DNA of 64,000 nucleotides from Eledone cirrhosa (GCA_964016885.1 OZ024742.1:5100957-5164956), one strand, 5' to 3'; positions 1 to 9,974 are shown, counted from the stretch's first letter. The notes: generated by a model from the sequence alone, not told the origin. Numbers and translations: made by a program.

Positions 1-398
1 CTATTCTATAGCGATTAGGTCTTCAAAATGTTTATTATAAACATACAGAATATTTTCGAATATTCTATGTCTATATTCACATATATATCGCTATTTCAGA
101 GCATTTATTCCAATTTCTAATTTCTGCCGGACCGGCAACCGCTCTTTCAAACCAGTTCCTGTACACAGCTAAGTATTCTATAAGTCTCTAGCTGTGTCAT
201 TCTCGATAAAAGCACTGGATATGTAGTCCTGAAGATTTCTAACAAGAATGAAACGCGTAGATTACTTCCCTTGCTTTTATCGAGAATCTAATTGTAATAC
301 GTGACGTATTCTATTCTATAGCGATTAGGTCTTCAAAATGTTTATTATAAACATACAGAATATTTTCGAATATTCTATGTCTATATTCACATATATAT
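1..398 (+). repeat. PLE pseudo-LTR-like direct repeat pair (1-88 and 311-398)
   Basis: Bases 1-88 recur almost unchanged at 311-398, both ending in an (AT)n run. The two copies are 310 bp apart, and the stretch between them carries a hammerhead fold (199-287). The block lies just upstream of Penelope-type coding sequence, so it is read as partly tandem pseudo-LTR sequence of a Penelope-like element. The left edge of the window cuts the structure, so a further copy upstream cannot be excluded. Confidence 0.7.
199..287 (+). ncRNA. Hammerhead ribozyme, type I, with extended outer helix (family 1)
   Basis: Core CTGAAGA is at 229-235 (position 7 of the core may be any base) and GAAA at 250-253. 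Helix I is GTAGTC (223-228) with GATTAC (260-265), six pairs including one G-U. Helix II is TTCT (237-240) with AGAA (245-248), loop AACA, preceded by a U-U at the base. Helix III is the six-base palindrome ACGCGT (253-258), followed by A259, so cleavage would follow UA. A further perfect 15-bp helix (199-213 with 273-287) encloses everything beyond an internal loop. PLE terminal repeats are known to carry type I hammerheads. The fold is by eye; activity is untested. Confidence 0.68.
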
Positions 399-418
399 AT
401 ATATATATATATATTAAA

Positions 419-546
419 ATAACAGATTAAAGTTTAAGCAAAGAATCGCTGCTTTCACCCTTAACGGGATCTTCTGAAACTAACAATGTCAATCTGTAAA
501 CGCAGAAGTCGATATTTCAAAAAACGTAGCAACAGGAGGAAGACAG
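419..546. repeat. Left terminal inverted-repeat arm of PLE-1
   Basis: This 128-bp segment is the near-perfect reverse complement of 2379-2506. It holds a hammerhead-like fold on the minus strand and runs into the start of the truncated PLE reading frame, so roughly the first 20 codons of that frame are terminal-repeat sequence rather than true protein. Confidence 0.85.
431..481 (-). ncRNA. Degenerate hammerhead-like fold, left arm of PLE-1 (family 2)
   Basis: On the minus strand the core reads CAGAAGA (470-476), so the normally invariant U4 is A. Helix I pairs AGTTT (477-481 complement) with AAACT (431-435 complement). Helix II is CCC/GGG around GTTAA, then GAAA, then helix III AGCA/TGCT. 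All three helices are present, but the U4 change predicts poor or no activity. The mirror copy at 2444-2494 has the same change, so it predates the duplication or is fixed in this family. Confidence 0.5.
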
Positions 547-1484
547 TCGTTAATTACCTTGACGTTACCCTCAATTTATCGAATAGGTTGTATTACCCGT
601 ATAGAAAGCCGAACGATACGCTTAATTACATAAGTAAGGATTCCAACCATCCTGCCAGCATAACCAAGAACCTGGTAAGAAACGTTTCGTTGAGGCTTTC
701 CCGTCTATCTATTAACGAGCATATTTTCAACGACCATTCCACTTATTACAATGAAGCTCTTGCTCGGAGTGGATTTGTCGATAAGGTAGCATATACAGAG
801 TACGAAAATAGACCTAGAAGTAATAAATCCCGTCGCGTTTGTTGGTATACCATTAACTAAGATCTTTCTTTCCCTTATTACGAAGCATTTTCCCCTACAC
901 ATAAATATAGTAAACTTTTTAATAGAAATACTATTAAAATGTCTTACTCTACGACTCCTAACCTTGCACATAACATCACAGCTTCAAATTTAGCTAAACT
1001 ACCTAACTGTAGGAACACGTGCAACCCTGTAGTTAGTACTAACTATAATTGTAGGAATCGGGTTGATTGCCCCCTATCCGGGAAATGCCTCTCTAGTAAC
1101 ATTGTCTACAAATGTAAGGTTGAAACACCCACGTCCCGTAGGGCCTACATAGGGTTAACCGCCAATAGATTAAAGCAGCGTCTTTACATGCATACCCATT
1201 CTTTTCGTTACCCTATTAGAAGGAATATGACGTCACTTTCAGCTTATATCTGGAGTCTAAAAGACAACCACACCCAATTTAAGTTACACTGGGAGATCTT
1301 AGCTAGGGCTAGATCGTATAACGGAAATAAAAGACATTGTGACCTCTGCGCCGCTGAGGCCCTGGAAATACTCTACGCCACAGACCACATCTTAAACAAA
1401 AAATCTGAGGCAATTTCGGCTTGTAAACATAAATTGCACAAAACTTTCCTGTATTACAGCCCCACATTATACCCTAACGGATAG
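486..1484 (+). pseudogene. PLE-1: Penelope-like retroelement C-terminus (linker, Cys motif, GIY-YIG endonuclease), broken
   Basis: Penelope-like elements encode one protein: reverse transcriptase plus a C-terminal GIY-YIG endonuclease that nicks the target. Only the end survives here. From about residue 20, NYLDVTLNLSNRLYYPY and NEALARSGF match the post-RT linker of the second PLE at 5032-7251. A TAA at 858-860 breaks the frame, but the same frame stays open beyond it (DLSFPYYEAF...). Next come a Cys cluster (CNCRNRVDCPLSGKC-like) and a GIY-YIG domain: VYKCKVE, then AYIGLT, LKQRLYMHTHSF, SAYIWSLK and CDLCAAEALEI. No RT core is present, so the copy is 5'-truncated and joined directly to the inverted terminal arm. 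Start codon choice is meaningless in this relic. Confidence 0.85.
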
Positions 1485-1877
1485 TACGATCTATACGTGG
1501 AGTTTTTACGTCTTGATGTGGTAGCTAAGTATATGTTTTGTTTATACCATTACTTATTTGCATAGGTAAGTATATATTACCTGTATGTTTTGTGAAGGTA
1601 CGTATACTTCCTCATACGTATATTTGATTGATTATGTTGTGGCGTATACATTTTTTATATTTTCTGGTACATATGGTTTGGTTATGTGTATACGGGAGTT
1701 TTGCGTCTGCGTGTGTATGCAGGTTCGTACGTATGTAGGGTGTGTGTATATGTGTACTTCATGTTTTGGCTGACTTACGTCTTCGAACATTTGTGTATTT
1801 ACATATAGGTATGTGGGTGCGCTTGTTATATGCGTATTTATTTATTTTTATACATTTATTTAATTATTTATTTGTAT

Positions 1878-1931
<54 letters not shown>

Positions 1932-2090
1932 TTATATGTGCGTGGTTTTGTATACCTATGGCAAGTGTTTTGCGTATGCTTGTGTATGTACGTATTTGAA
2001 TGTGTGTATGCATTTATATAATTTCTATTACCCCTGTATTGTTTTTATTTACTTTTTTCTTAACTCTGAAGCGGAGATTCATTCGGTTTC
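1485..2090. other. PLE-1 3' untranslated region with T/G-rich low-complexity sequence and a (CA)n tract
   Basis: No coding signal is seen. The stretch is rich in TATG/TGTG words and contains a pure (CA)n tract at about 1886-1928. It lies between the PLE-1 stop and the duplicated segment before the right terminal arm, so it is most simply untranslated element sequence plus microsatellite expansion. Confidence 0.6.
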
Positions 2091-2102
2091 ATAGTTAGAA
2101 TT

Positions 2103-2365
2103 TAGTCTACGACTTCAGCTATACCATTTACGTGGTTTTGTCTTTGCGTGCAATTGTTCTCAACGCTCCACATATGACGTATTATCTTCGTTTTTTCCGT
2201 TCATTGCCAGAGAACGTCTCTATGAACCACCTAAGAGAACATTAGTCTACGACCTCTTTTATACCATAAACGTGGTTCTGTCTTTGCGCGTAATTGTTTT
2301 TAATATTAATGACGTATTATATTCGTTTTTTCCCGTTCTTTGCCAGGGAACGTTTCCACGAACCA
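2103..2365 (+). repeat. Two-copy tandem repeat in PLE-1 3' region
   Basis: Two diverged copies, about 2103-2229 and 2243-2365, each begin with tagtctacgac and share the words tataccat, acgtggtt, tgtctttgcg and gacgtattat, ending in cca(g/c)gaacg...gaacca. A duplicated 3' UTR segment of the PLE is the simplest reading. Confidence 0.7.
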
Positions 2366-2378
2366 AAGTATCGTCTTC

Positions 2379-2506
2379 CTGTCTTCCTCCGGTTGCAACG
2401 TTTTTTGAAATATCCAGTGCTGCGTTTACAGATTGACTTTGTTAGTTTCAGAAGATCCTGTTAAGGGTGAAAGCAGCGATTCTTTGCTTAAACTTTAATC
2501 TGTTAT
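2379..2506. repeat. Right terminal inverted-repeat arm of PLE-1
   Basis: Reverse complement of 419-546, same length (128 bp) with only a few differences. It ends just before a (TA)n tract at about 2513-2548. Confidence 0.85.
2444..2494 (+). ncRNA. Degenerate hammerhead-like fold, right arm of PLE-1 (family 2)
   Basis: Helix I AGTTT (2444-2448) pairs with AAACT (2490-2494). The core is CAGAAGA (2449-2455), with A in place of the invariant U4. Helix II is CCT/AGG-like, GAAA is at 2469-2472, and helix III AGCA (2472-2475) pairs with TGCT (2485-2488), followed by U2489. The architecture matches the other copies, but the core substitution argues against activity. Confidence 0.5.
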
Positions 2507-2517
2507 GTCAATAAATA

Positions 2518-2548
<31 letters not shown>

Positions 2549-2920
2549 CTAAGGCGGGTAAAATTCCCGAGATCCATGGACGAGTTCTCTCCAGCGGTCT
2601 CTGTCCCTCATTATCGCTGCCATGTCCTGCGTCTCCAACAGACCAGTGTCTGTCCTTAGGGCATCAACATACGTTAACCTTGGTCTTCCTCTTCTAGTGT
2701 GTCCATGTAGGGGCTCCCAAAGGAGCACTGAGTGCAATGTCAACTCTGGATGTCGGTGAGCATGTCCAGCTAACCTCGGTCTCCTCTGTGTCACTTTTGA
2801 GCTGACTTTTGGGATGCTCCCATACAACTCTGAGTTTTTCATCCTCAGTGTATAATGATTAATGTTCAGAGCTATCCTCAGCATTCTCGTGTAGTACCCA
2901 TCCACTATCTGGTAGAGAAT
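2549..2920 (-). pseudogene. LINE (RTE/Jockey-like) reverse-transcriptase C-terminus fragment
   Basis: The minus strand encodes VDGYYTRMLRIALNI, then LYGSIPKVSSKVTQRRPRLAGHAHRH, LLWEPLHGHTRRGRPRLTYVDALRTDTG and MRDRDRWRELV, ending FYPP-stop. This is the usual C-terminal end of the endonuclease/RT polyproteins of RTE- or Jockey-type LINEs (the R(L/R)xFAGH...RGRP...Y-D-L...D.W pattern). The stop codon sits almost on a (TA)n tract at 2513-2548, as expected for an RTE-like short 3' end with a simple-repeat tail. The upstream part of the same protein lies on the opposite strand at 2915-3215. Confidence 0.85.
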
Positions 2921-3209
2921 GTTGAGAAGCCAGAGGGGATCACTAGTGTAGGCGGGAAGCCGCTGGAATTGGTTGAGGACTTCCTGTATTTGGGAGCAAA
3001 GATTGGGAATACGGAAGATGATGTGGTTGAGAGGAAGAGCAAGGCCTGGGCGGCGTGCCACAGCTTGAGATCGGTGTGGAAGTCGGACCTTCGTAGAGAC
3101 CTGAAAGTCCGCCTCTTCATTGCTGTAGTGGAGTCTGTGCTGCTGTATGGGTCTGAGACTTGGACACCGACCAAGAAACTCACTCAGATGGTGGATGGGT
3201 GCTACACGA

Positions 3210-3215
<6 letters not shown>
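2915..3215 (+). pseudogene. LINE (RTE/Jockey-like) reverse-transcriptase fragment, inverted partner
   Basis: The plus strand encodes LVEDFLYLGAKIGNTEDDVVERKSKAWAACHSLRSVWKSDL, then KVRLFIAVVESVLLYGSETWTPTKKLTQMVDGCYTR before running into (TA)n. This is the RT thumb/C-terminal region (FKYLG...LFxATVESVLLYGxETWT...LDGCYTRMLR) that directly precedes the segment encoded by 2549-2920 on the other strand. About nine codons (Q(M/I)VDG(C/Y)YTR) are present in both fragments. Confidence 0.85.

Positions 3216-3274
<59 letters not shown>
3213..3274. repeat. (TA)n microsatellite
   Basis: A pure TA run of about 60 bp between the LINE fragment and the left end of PLE-2. Almost every terminal arm in this window abuts such a tract, which suggests TA-rich targets or TA tails. 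Confidence 0.95.
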
Positions 3275-3278
<4 letters not shown>

Positions 3279-3600
3279 AAAGTTCTATTTAAAATTGTTG
3301 GGATACAACAAGTAAATATTTTTATAACTGATATAAAGCACTCGACAAATTTTTGGAGTAGATATACGATATTAATAAATGGAAACTATATTTATAAAAC
3401 CATATTTATTTCATTATACATATTTCAGGGATACCACATTAAATTATGGTATGCCTTCATCAGACAAAATACAATATATAACAGTTTTACAAATAGGTTT
3501 GACGTACCCTTTAAAATACAACCATTACTTTTGGAGGCTGTCTGGATAGTGATTTGTTCATATAATAAGTCATAGTGTTAAGCACAATTAGAAAAAGACG
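3274..3600. repeat. Left terminal repeat of PLE-2 (direct and inverted components)
   Basis: Bases 3274-3379 (106 bp) recur in the same orientation at 7299-7404. Bases 3362-3600 (239 bp) recur inverted at 7405-7643. The left terminus therefore shares one part directly and the other part inversely with the right terminus, a mixed pseudo-LTR structure typical of Penelope-like elements. It carries a hammerhead on the minus strand, the coding strand of this element. Confidence 0.9.
3407..3471 (-). ncRNA. Hammerhead ribozyme, left terminus of PLE-2 (family 3)
   Basis: Mirror copy of 7534-7598, the same 65 nt, read from the minus strand. The complement of 3457-3463 gives the core CTGATGA. The GAAA box, the helix II stem around ATACCA/TGGTAT and the UA cleavage site are all retained. 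Confidence 0.72.
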
Positions 3601-3870
3601 GAGAGAAAGAAAGAGAAAAGAACAAAGACTGAGAGAGAGAAAGAAAAGAGAAAGAAAAAGAGAAAGAAAACCTGGAGAAATATCGGAGAGAGAGAGAAAA
3701 GTATGGAGAAAAGAAAGAGATAGATAAAGATAGGAGGAAATAAAAAAGAAAGAAAAGGAAGGAATAAGAAAAACAAAGGAATAAGAAAAACAAAGGAAAG
3801 CAACAGAGAGATATCAAGTCATCATACAGAAAGAGAAACTCAAGAGAGAGAAATACTATATAGAGAGAGG
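3592..3870. repeat. GA-rich purine tract
   Basis: An imperfect run of gaga/aaag words on the plus strand with almost no pyrimidines. The serine/phenylalanine-rich minus-strand reading frames across it are low-complexity artefacts. It lies inside PLE-2, on the 3' side of its gene. Confidence 0.85.
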
Positions 3871-5031
3871 GGGACAGTGACAACTTTACGTCATGTCATA
3901 TTAAGTTAAGTTAACAATTTATATGAAATGAATAATAAAAATATAAATATAAGTATCAATATTCATGAATGGGACATAGATATATAATATGAGAAATTAA
4001 ACATTGTTCAATAATGACCATATGTTTAGTTTAGAAACTTGAGATCAATATACCAAAATCTGAGTTCAAAATGTACCCTTGGTATAGAGATTAGTATTTT
4101 ATGCAAAGACATACAAATACATATGTATATATACATACATATAGATACGCACGTCCTGAAAATAGAAATTATGTTTACTCAAGCCAACAATATAGCCATA
4201 CAAAACGTAAATAATTTCTCTTAATCACTGCTATACACTCATTGTGTTATAAAAGTTTCACAGTATATATATACAAATATATACGATTAACAATCATGTC
4301 CTCATATATACGATTACCATTCATGTGTTTAATATTATGCACATCTGCAACATACCTCTCAACCACATAGATATATACACACACATATATACACATACAT
4401 ATGTATAATAAATATTTGCGTGCGTCCTCATGCATCACTCATGTATACATACAGACACATATACAAACACAAAAAATCTATAACACTTTCTATGCATGTT
4501 AATACACACATGTGCATTTGTATAGAGATAATCCAATATCAATAAATTACCAAAGGGTTATAATTTGTAAATATAACCATAACAATACAAATTTAAAATG
4601 CAACTATATAGTCAAAAGAAATCTAAAAATATCAAAGCATTAAATATCATTAAAACACTATAGAGTATCTTAAGTTAAAATATGTTTTATATATTTAGTA
4701 TAGAAATTTATCCTACGTATATCTCAATCAAGATATTGAGAGGGTAGACTTGTGAAAGTTATGAAAAGCTATCATAATCAAAACAAATAAAAATAATTTA
4801 AAAGATTTAAAAAATTTAAAAACCCAATGATTCTACAGATAACCTTATATTTAATATAGAAATTCACCTTACGTATATTTTATTTAATACATTGGAAGTA
4901 TAGACATTTTAGAGTAGTTTATTATATCCATGTTTATATTTAGGAAGAAAGTTTAAAAAGAAAAAGGTGAAGGAATCTAATGGATTATCGACAGGTTCTA
5001 TATATTAACTAAAATTACTTAATTAATTATA
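3871..5031. other. AT-rich 3' region of PLE-2, no gene seen
   Basis: This stretch follows the PLE-2 stop in the element's own orientation. It is AT-rich with short microsatellite-like patches (catacata, tatatac). Two AT-rich stretches around 4684-4750 and 4846-4920 share words (tatttagtatagaaattta / tatttaatatagaaattca; cttacgtata), suggesting a weak internal duplication. No coding or RNA gene was recognised. Confidence 0.55.
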
Positions 5032-7251
5032 CTACATTTTAAATTTATATTTATATTTAAACGTTGAGTTCAATCTATGTCTGCAGCAACTGAATAAATT
5101 GTTCCTCAGATTAAGGGAATTTTTGGACTTTAATATAAAGAATATTTCTTCAATACAAAGATCACAATTTTCTGAAGAGGAATTAAAAGGAGTACCCTAT
5201 GAGATAATATTCCAATTCATCGAATATTTAATATTATCTCGTTTTAGGTCCCATAGTAGGCTAGATAGCGAAGTTGGAGATTTTTTGTTTGGATCTGTGA
5301 AAGAATTCTTATGATTATTGAAGTGAAATTTAAATTCTGTAGAGGTGGAACCAACATAGTTAAATGAATTTAAATTAGTTTTAACATTACAATTGTACAC
5401 TACATTTTTAGCTAAGCAGTTGTTACTTAACGGACAGTTAGATTTATTTCTACAGTTACAGTTATTTAATTGAATATTGTTTGGGTTATTATTGGTATTT
5501 TGGTTAGGTTTTAAATTCCTATTATTAATTCTATTAATATTTTGTGCTAAGTTTTTGGTGGACGAGTAAGTTAATTTTATAGTGTGTCTATTAAAAATTG
5601 AGTGATATTTATGTGTTCTAGGGAAGCGTGTCTCAAGAGCTTTAAAGAATAGTTTAGCAATAGGGGTTTTAATATTTAGTGAGAAAGGGGGAGCAAACCA
5701 TAATATATTTCTAGTTCTATTTCTTTTTCGGCTTTTGGAATTATTGTAATGATTTCTATTATAGTTGTTAAAGTTGTTACCGTAATTGAAATTGTTATTA
5801 TTTTGGTTAGTTTGCTTATTATTATTATTATCGATGTATTTAATTTTATTTCTATATCCAGCTCTAGCTAATGCATCGTTGTAATACTGCGCTTTTTCAT
5901 CAAATATATTTTTATTAGATGAAATTCTTGAAATTCGTTCTTGAACAGAGTTCACTATAGTATTTTTAACAGATCTGGGGTGATTAGAGTTAAAGTTGAC
6001 ATAATTCAAGTTCTCATTTAGTTTGTGAAATGGATAATGAAGACATGTGTTGAGGTTTAGTGTTACATCAAGAAAATTGACTATTCTATGGTTATTCTCT
6101 ATTTCTATTTTTAGATTAAGGTAATTAAAAAATTGTATAATTTGTTTTCTTTTTCTATTTAGTTCACAGCTATTATCTTCTATAAGTAAAAGCATGTCAT
6201 CACGATATAAACCTCCGGTTAAACCTGGTATTTTTCTATGTAGCGAATTAATTATAAATAGGCCCACAAGGTCCGTTACCTGAGCTGAGTCTGATGATCC
6301 CATAGTTATGTCGAAATTATTATTTCTATCTGCCCTAGTCCAGAGTTGGTTATTAAATTCTATCAATGTTTTCCTTGCCGATAATATAATGTGCATTTCA
6401 TTGCTAGTTAGGTCAGTATGTTTAAATGCGTAATTTAGTGCCTTATTCAGTAGATTAGGAGTGATAGATGAATAGTAGTTAGCAATATCCAGTTGAATAA
6501 ACTTATTATTAGAGTTATATTTAATATCTTTAAACCAATCAATAACCTCACTAGTCCCTTTCCATAAATTTAAGTAAGATAAATTAGGTAAGTTTATAAT
6601 TTGTTGTATCTAGAATATTTTTGCTAAGTTTTCCCAGGTCAGATTTGGATGGTGCAATTAATCTGACTGGTAAATCATTTTCAAAGTTTCTTTTGTGATC
6701 CTTCATATTGATCTTGGGTTTTCTAGGCATGAAGGGTTGTGTTTTATTCTCAATGTCTAATTCATGCATTATACAAGATGCATCTGTATTAAGTTTTTCC
6801 AGTTCATGCTTACTTGTTACCTTGTACTTTTTCCTTAGTTCTTTCAATATAAGGTCGTTATACATGTCCTTTTGTACTCCATAAAGGTTGTTAGTTTTGT
6901 TCGACTTCACTAAAATTTTCTCTGTTTTCACCAGGTTTTCAATATTATCCTTAATACATCTTAAGTAGTCCTGGCCTTTGAAGTTTCTCTTGAATTTGAT
7001 GCCTCGGATGATAGATACTATATCGTTTTCAAAATCCATTAGTAGTTTGTTGGGGGGTGGATTATTTTAGATTTGAAAATTTTGTCCAGGTTAGAAACAT
7101 TTTCATTTAGATTAGATTTATCAAAGTGGAAAGCACGCCACCTGATTCTTCTTATAAAAGAGTCTGATTTTTCTATTAATTGTTTAATAAAATCTTTGTT
7201 CCTAGGTAGAGGTATGTCTTTTAGAGAAGAAGAGATCTTAAAGAATTCCAT
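5032..7251 (-). pseudogene. PLE-2: Penelope-like reverse transcriptase / GIY-YIG endonuclease, near full length, broken
   Basis: The protein would copy its RNA and cut the target through a GIY-YIG nuclease. Reading the minus strand: an N-terminal part (7251-7039) with IRRIRWRAFHF; then 7039-6584 with PVRLIAPSKSDLGKLSKNILD; then RT motif A, FIQLDIANYYSSIT (about 6500); then MGSSDSAQVTDLVGLF and the catalytic YxDD box GLYRDDMLLLI (about 6200); a linker; a Cys cluster; and the GIY-YIG region VVYNCNVK...NYVGSTSTEFKFHFNNHKNSF, SSLLWDLK and ENCDLCIEEIF. Lesions: a frameshift near a C-run at about 7045-7052, another between 6585 and 6606, and a TAG at 5197-5199. The frame resumes after the TAG and ends at 5032-5034. 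Three simple lesions suggest a fairly young relic. Confidence 0.9.
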
Positions 7252-7298
7252 TTTTTCAGTTATAATGTAAAGCGCTCAACAATATAGGAGCAGAAAAT

Positions 7299-7643
7299 AT
7301 GCAAAAGTTCTATTTAAAATTGTTGGGATACAACAAGTAAATATTTTTATAACTGATATAAAGCACTCGACAAATTTTTGGAGTAGATATACGATATTAA
7401 TAAACGTCTTTTTCTAATTGTGCTTAACACTATGACTTATTATATGAACAAATCACTATCCAGACAGCCTCCAAAAGTAATGGTTGTATTTTAAAGGGTA
7501 CGTCAAACCTATTTGTAAAACTGTTATATATTGTATTTTGTCTGATGAAGGCATACCATAATTTAATGTGGTATCCCTGAAATATGTATAATGAAATAAA
7601 TATGGTTTTATAAATATAGTTTCCATTTATTAATATCGTATAT
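7299..7643. repeat. Right terminal repeat of PLE-2 (direct part 7299-7404, inverted part 7405-7643)
   Basis: The first 106 bp are a direct copy of 3274-3379. At 7404/7405 the sequence switches to the reverse complement of 3362-3600. The switch point is exact, indicating a template switch or partial inverted dimer at this end. The inverted part carries a hammerhead on the plus strand. Confidence 0.9.
7534..7598 (+). ncRNA. Hammerhead ribozyme, right terminus of PLE-2 (family 3)
   Basis: Helix I TATTTTGT (7534-7541) pairs with ATGAAATA (7591-7598), eight pairs including two G-U. The core CTGATGA is at 7542-7548. Helix II is AGGCATACCA (7549-7558) with TGGTATCCCT (7569-7578), nine of ten positions paired. 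GAAA is at 7579-7582. Helix III is ATA/TAT in 7582-7589, then A7590, so cleavage would follow UA. Every conserved core base is present. PLEs are known to carry such type I hammerheads. Confidence 0.78.
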
Positions 7644-7693
7644 ATATATATATATGAAATATAAGAATCAAAGAACTGTTCAAAACATTTTTG

Positions 7694-7740
7694 TGCTTAC
7701 AACGGTTTCCTCCAAACCGAGGTTTGGATTCTTCGGAGCA
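7694..7740 (-). ncRNA. Degenerate hammerhead-like fold in an orphan terminal sequence (family 4)
   Basis: On the minus strand helix I is TGCT/AGCA (outer ends 7737-7740 and 7694-7697). The core is CCGAAGA, with C in place of U4. Helix II is strong: TCCAAACC with GGTTTGGA. Then come GAAA and a helix III of AC/GT around CGTT, followed by UA. The long helix II and the correct order support descent from a hammerhead, but the U4 change argues against activity. It lies just right of the PLE-2 terminus, so a different element end was probably present there. Confidence 0.45.
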
Positions 7741-7749
7741 ATTTATTAA

Positions 7750-9600
7750 TGAATGAACAGTTATATGACTTCTTTTTCACCCAAGAGACATACAGATACA
7801 TATGCAAATATTGTGGGTCAACATTCATTACAGCATTTAGAGTGGCAGTACACACTTAGAGATTACATTCATATTAAAAGGTACAATCAAAAATACAGGT
7901 TAAAATACAACATGAAAATAAGCGGTTATATAGTGCAAATGTTATATGTGTGGCAAGCACGTGCGTCTTGTTTATATAGTGTGGCAGAGAGTTACATGTA
8001 GTAGAAACACTTAGGTAGGTAAACAAGAGTGTTAGGTTGGTTGATCTGGTGGCAAATTCTTTATATGATTGTTATAGTCTGTGTGTGGAGAAATGATATA
8101 AGCATTAAAAATAGTGCAAGCATTAAAAATATTAAATATATTGGAAATGCACAGCGAAGGGATGTTATGGACTTCATGTACTTCGACATTTTCATAGTCA
8201 GGGGAGTGTATTTTTCAGATTATATGCCTCTCACATAATCCACGACAATTCGATATTGAGCGTTTGACAATCCAGTTAGAGAATCGTAGTCTGATGATCT
8301 TTAGTTAAATACAGGAGGCTGTTACGTTTCGAGAATCGACATTGAATACTACCCGGAAGTGTGTGTGTGGCTAAGGGGAGTTAATGCATGAGGGGAGGTA
8401 ACTCCGAGGTTTCTATTACTAACTATTGAAATGTGTCTCAAAATAGACCCTAATTTCTATGGTTATGCGCAACTTCTAAAAAATTTCTAAAGCATAAAGT
8501 GTTTTAACTATAGAGTAGTCTATTAAGTTGTGCTGAAGGTGTTCGTATTATTATGGTGAATTAACCCCCATCGTAGATTGCCACGAATGAATATTATAGA
8601 CGACGAGCGAGGATTCTAAATTAATGATCTCTGTGGTTGTAGTCTACTCATAGGACCAGGCGCGGTGATTGCAGAATCACTTCAACACACAATGATCTCT
8701 GGTTAGTTCTGGGTCATCGCTTGCTACATTGGATGTCGAAAGATATATATATATATACAGGGGGAGTGCATAGCTGTGAGGTTGTGAATATCATGATGTG
8801 CGTAAGACGATGATTGTGATTGGAGTACTTTTGTTTGTGTATTGTTGTATATATACGAGAGTGTGCGTAAGAGAGAGATGACCGGAATTGGAAGTGGCAG
8901 TGACTGTCCTGTTAGGTGTGTATGGATGTACAAGAGTGTATGTGTGTATCTGCACACGCATACATCTAAGTTCGATCAAACTCATATACATACATATGCG
9001 TACACATACAAGCACACACACACAAGTTAGGACGTTCCTTAGGTGGCGCAGGGGGAGAATGACTTGCAATGTCATGAGTATGGTCCAAGGCATCACGTAC
9101 GGCGCTTCGACAGTTCAGTCGCCAACCGCCGAACTCGGAAAGATAAAGATGTGGACGTGAAGATGGATAGAACCAGGATATGAAAGGTTTGCGGAACAAC
9201 TACTCCAAAGCCATTTAATCCCACGTCAAGATGTCCCAGCACTACATCTAATGCGAAAACAACGGTGGCACCATAGGCACACGCGCGCTCGAAAGCAAGC
9301 AATTACAAGTCATGTGTGTAATTTTATTTTGTATGCAATAACGTGGAATCTCTATCGCAATGCTTATAATAATTGCACACAAGCGCAAGCATAAATATAC
9401 ATATTTACAATCATATGCGTACGCATATACATGTATGCACATTGTGAAAAACTCATTAAAGAAAAAAACACATAGCTGAAACTATCTGCCACTTGCAAAT
9501 CCTGGCGGAAAAAGACAAGAGTTAATATCAGAACACACAGAGCCATATCAGATACCGCACATCAGCTTAAGAGACTCGTCAAAAATTTTGCCAACCCACG
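7750..9600. other. No gene recognised; scattered CA/TG-rich patches
   Basis: Reading frames here are short and without recognisable motifs. A short (TA)n lies at about 8743-8757 and TG/CA-rich words at 8825-9025. The direct words gagaatcg(t/a) at about 8279 and 8331 flank a CTGATGA, but no GAAA partner follows on the same strand. No RNA gene or regulatory site could be supported. Confidence 0.5.
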
Positions 9601-9604
9601 GCTT

Positions 9605-9745
9605 TTCAATTGATACTTTTTTGTCGACCCCAAAAGGATGAAAAGTAATGTTGACCTCGGCTATATTCAAACTGAGAGCTCAGAAAGTTTGAATATTTAA
9701 TCCTAAGTCCTAAATATTATGCCCGTTCGCAGCTTATTTTAGCCA
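9605..9745 (-). mobile_element. Degenerate cephalopod tRNA-derived SINE fragment
   Basis: The segment contains gtcgaccccaaaaggatgaaaag, then gttgacctcggc and tcaaactgagagctcag. This is the reverse complement of the SINE core (ggggtcgataaaataaagta preceded by gaggttaactttgcctttcatcc and tgagttcaaatcccgc). The tRNA-like head is poorly preserved. Confidence 0.65.
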
Positions 9746-9963
9746 TTAAAAATAAAATGCGAAATTTGTTATTCCTATTTTTTTTTTTATAGTTTCAGTC
9801 AATTGATTGTGACCATGTTGGAGAAAAATACTTTAATCGGTCATATCGATCCCAATGACGGGTTTCTTAACAGTTTCCATCTAACAAATTTCACTCAGAA
9901 GACATTTTTTTAAAACCTGGTAATTATTATATAAATTCTAAAGAAACAGCAACGTAAAGAAAG

Positions 9964-9974
9964 TCACTGATACA

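Noticed and set aside
3578..3883. Ser/Phe/Leu-rich minus-strand membrane-like proteins
   Set aside because: Translation of a GA-rich purine tract; no stable motif.
8279..8340. Another hammerhead around CTGATGA at about 8291
   Set aside because: No GAAA follows on the same strand at a workable distance; the GAAAC nearby is on the opposite strand, so the core cannot be assembled.
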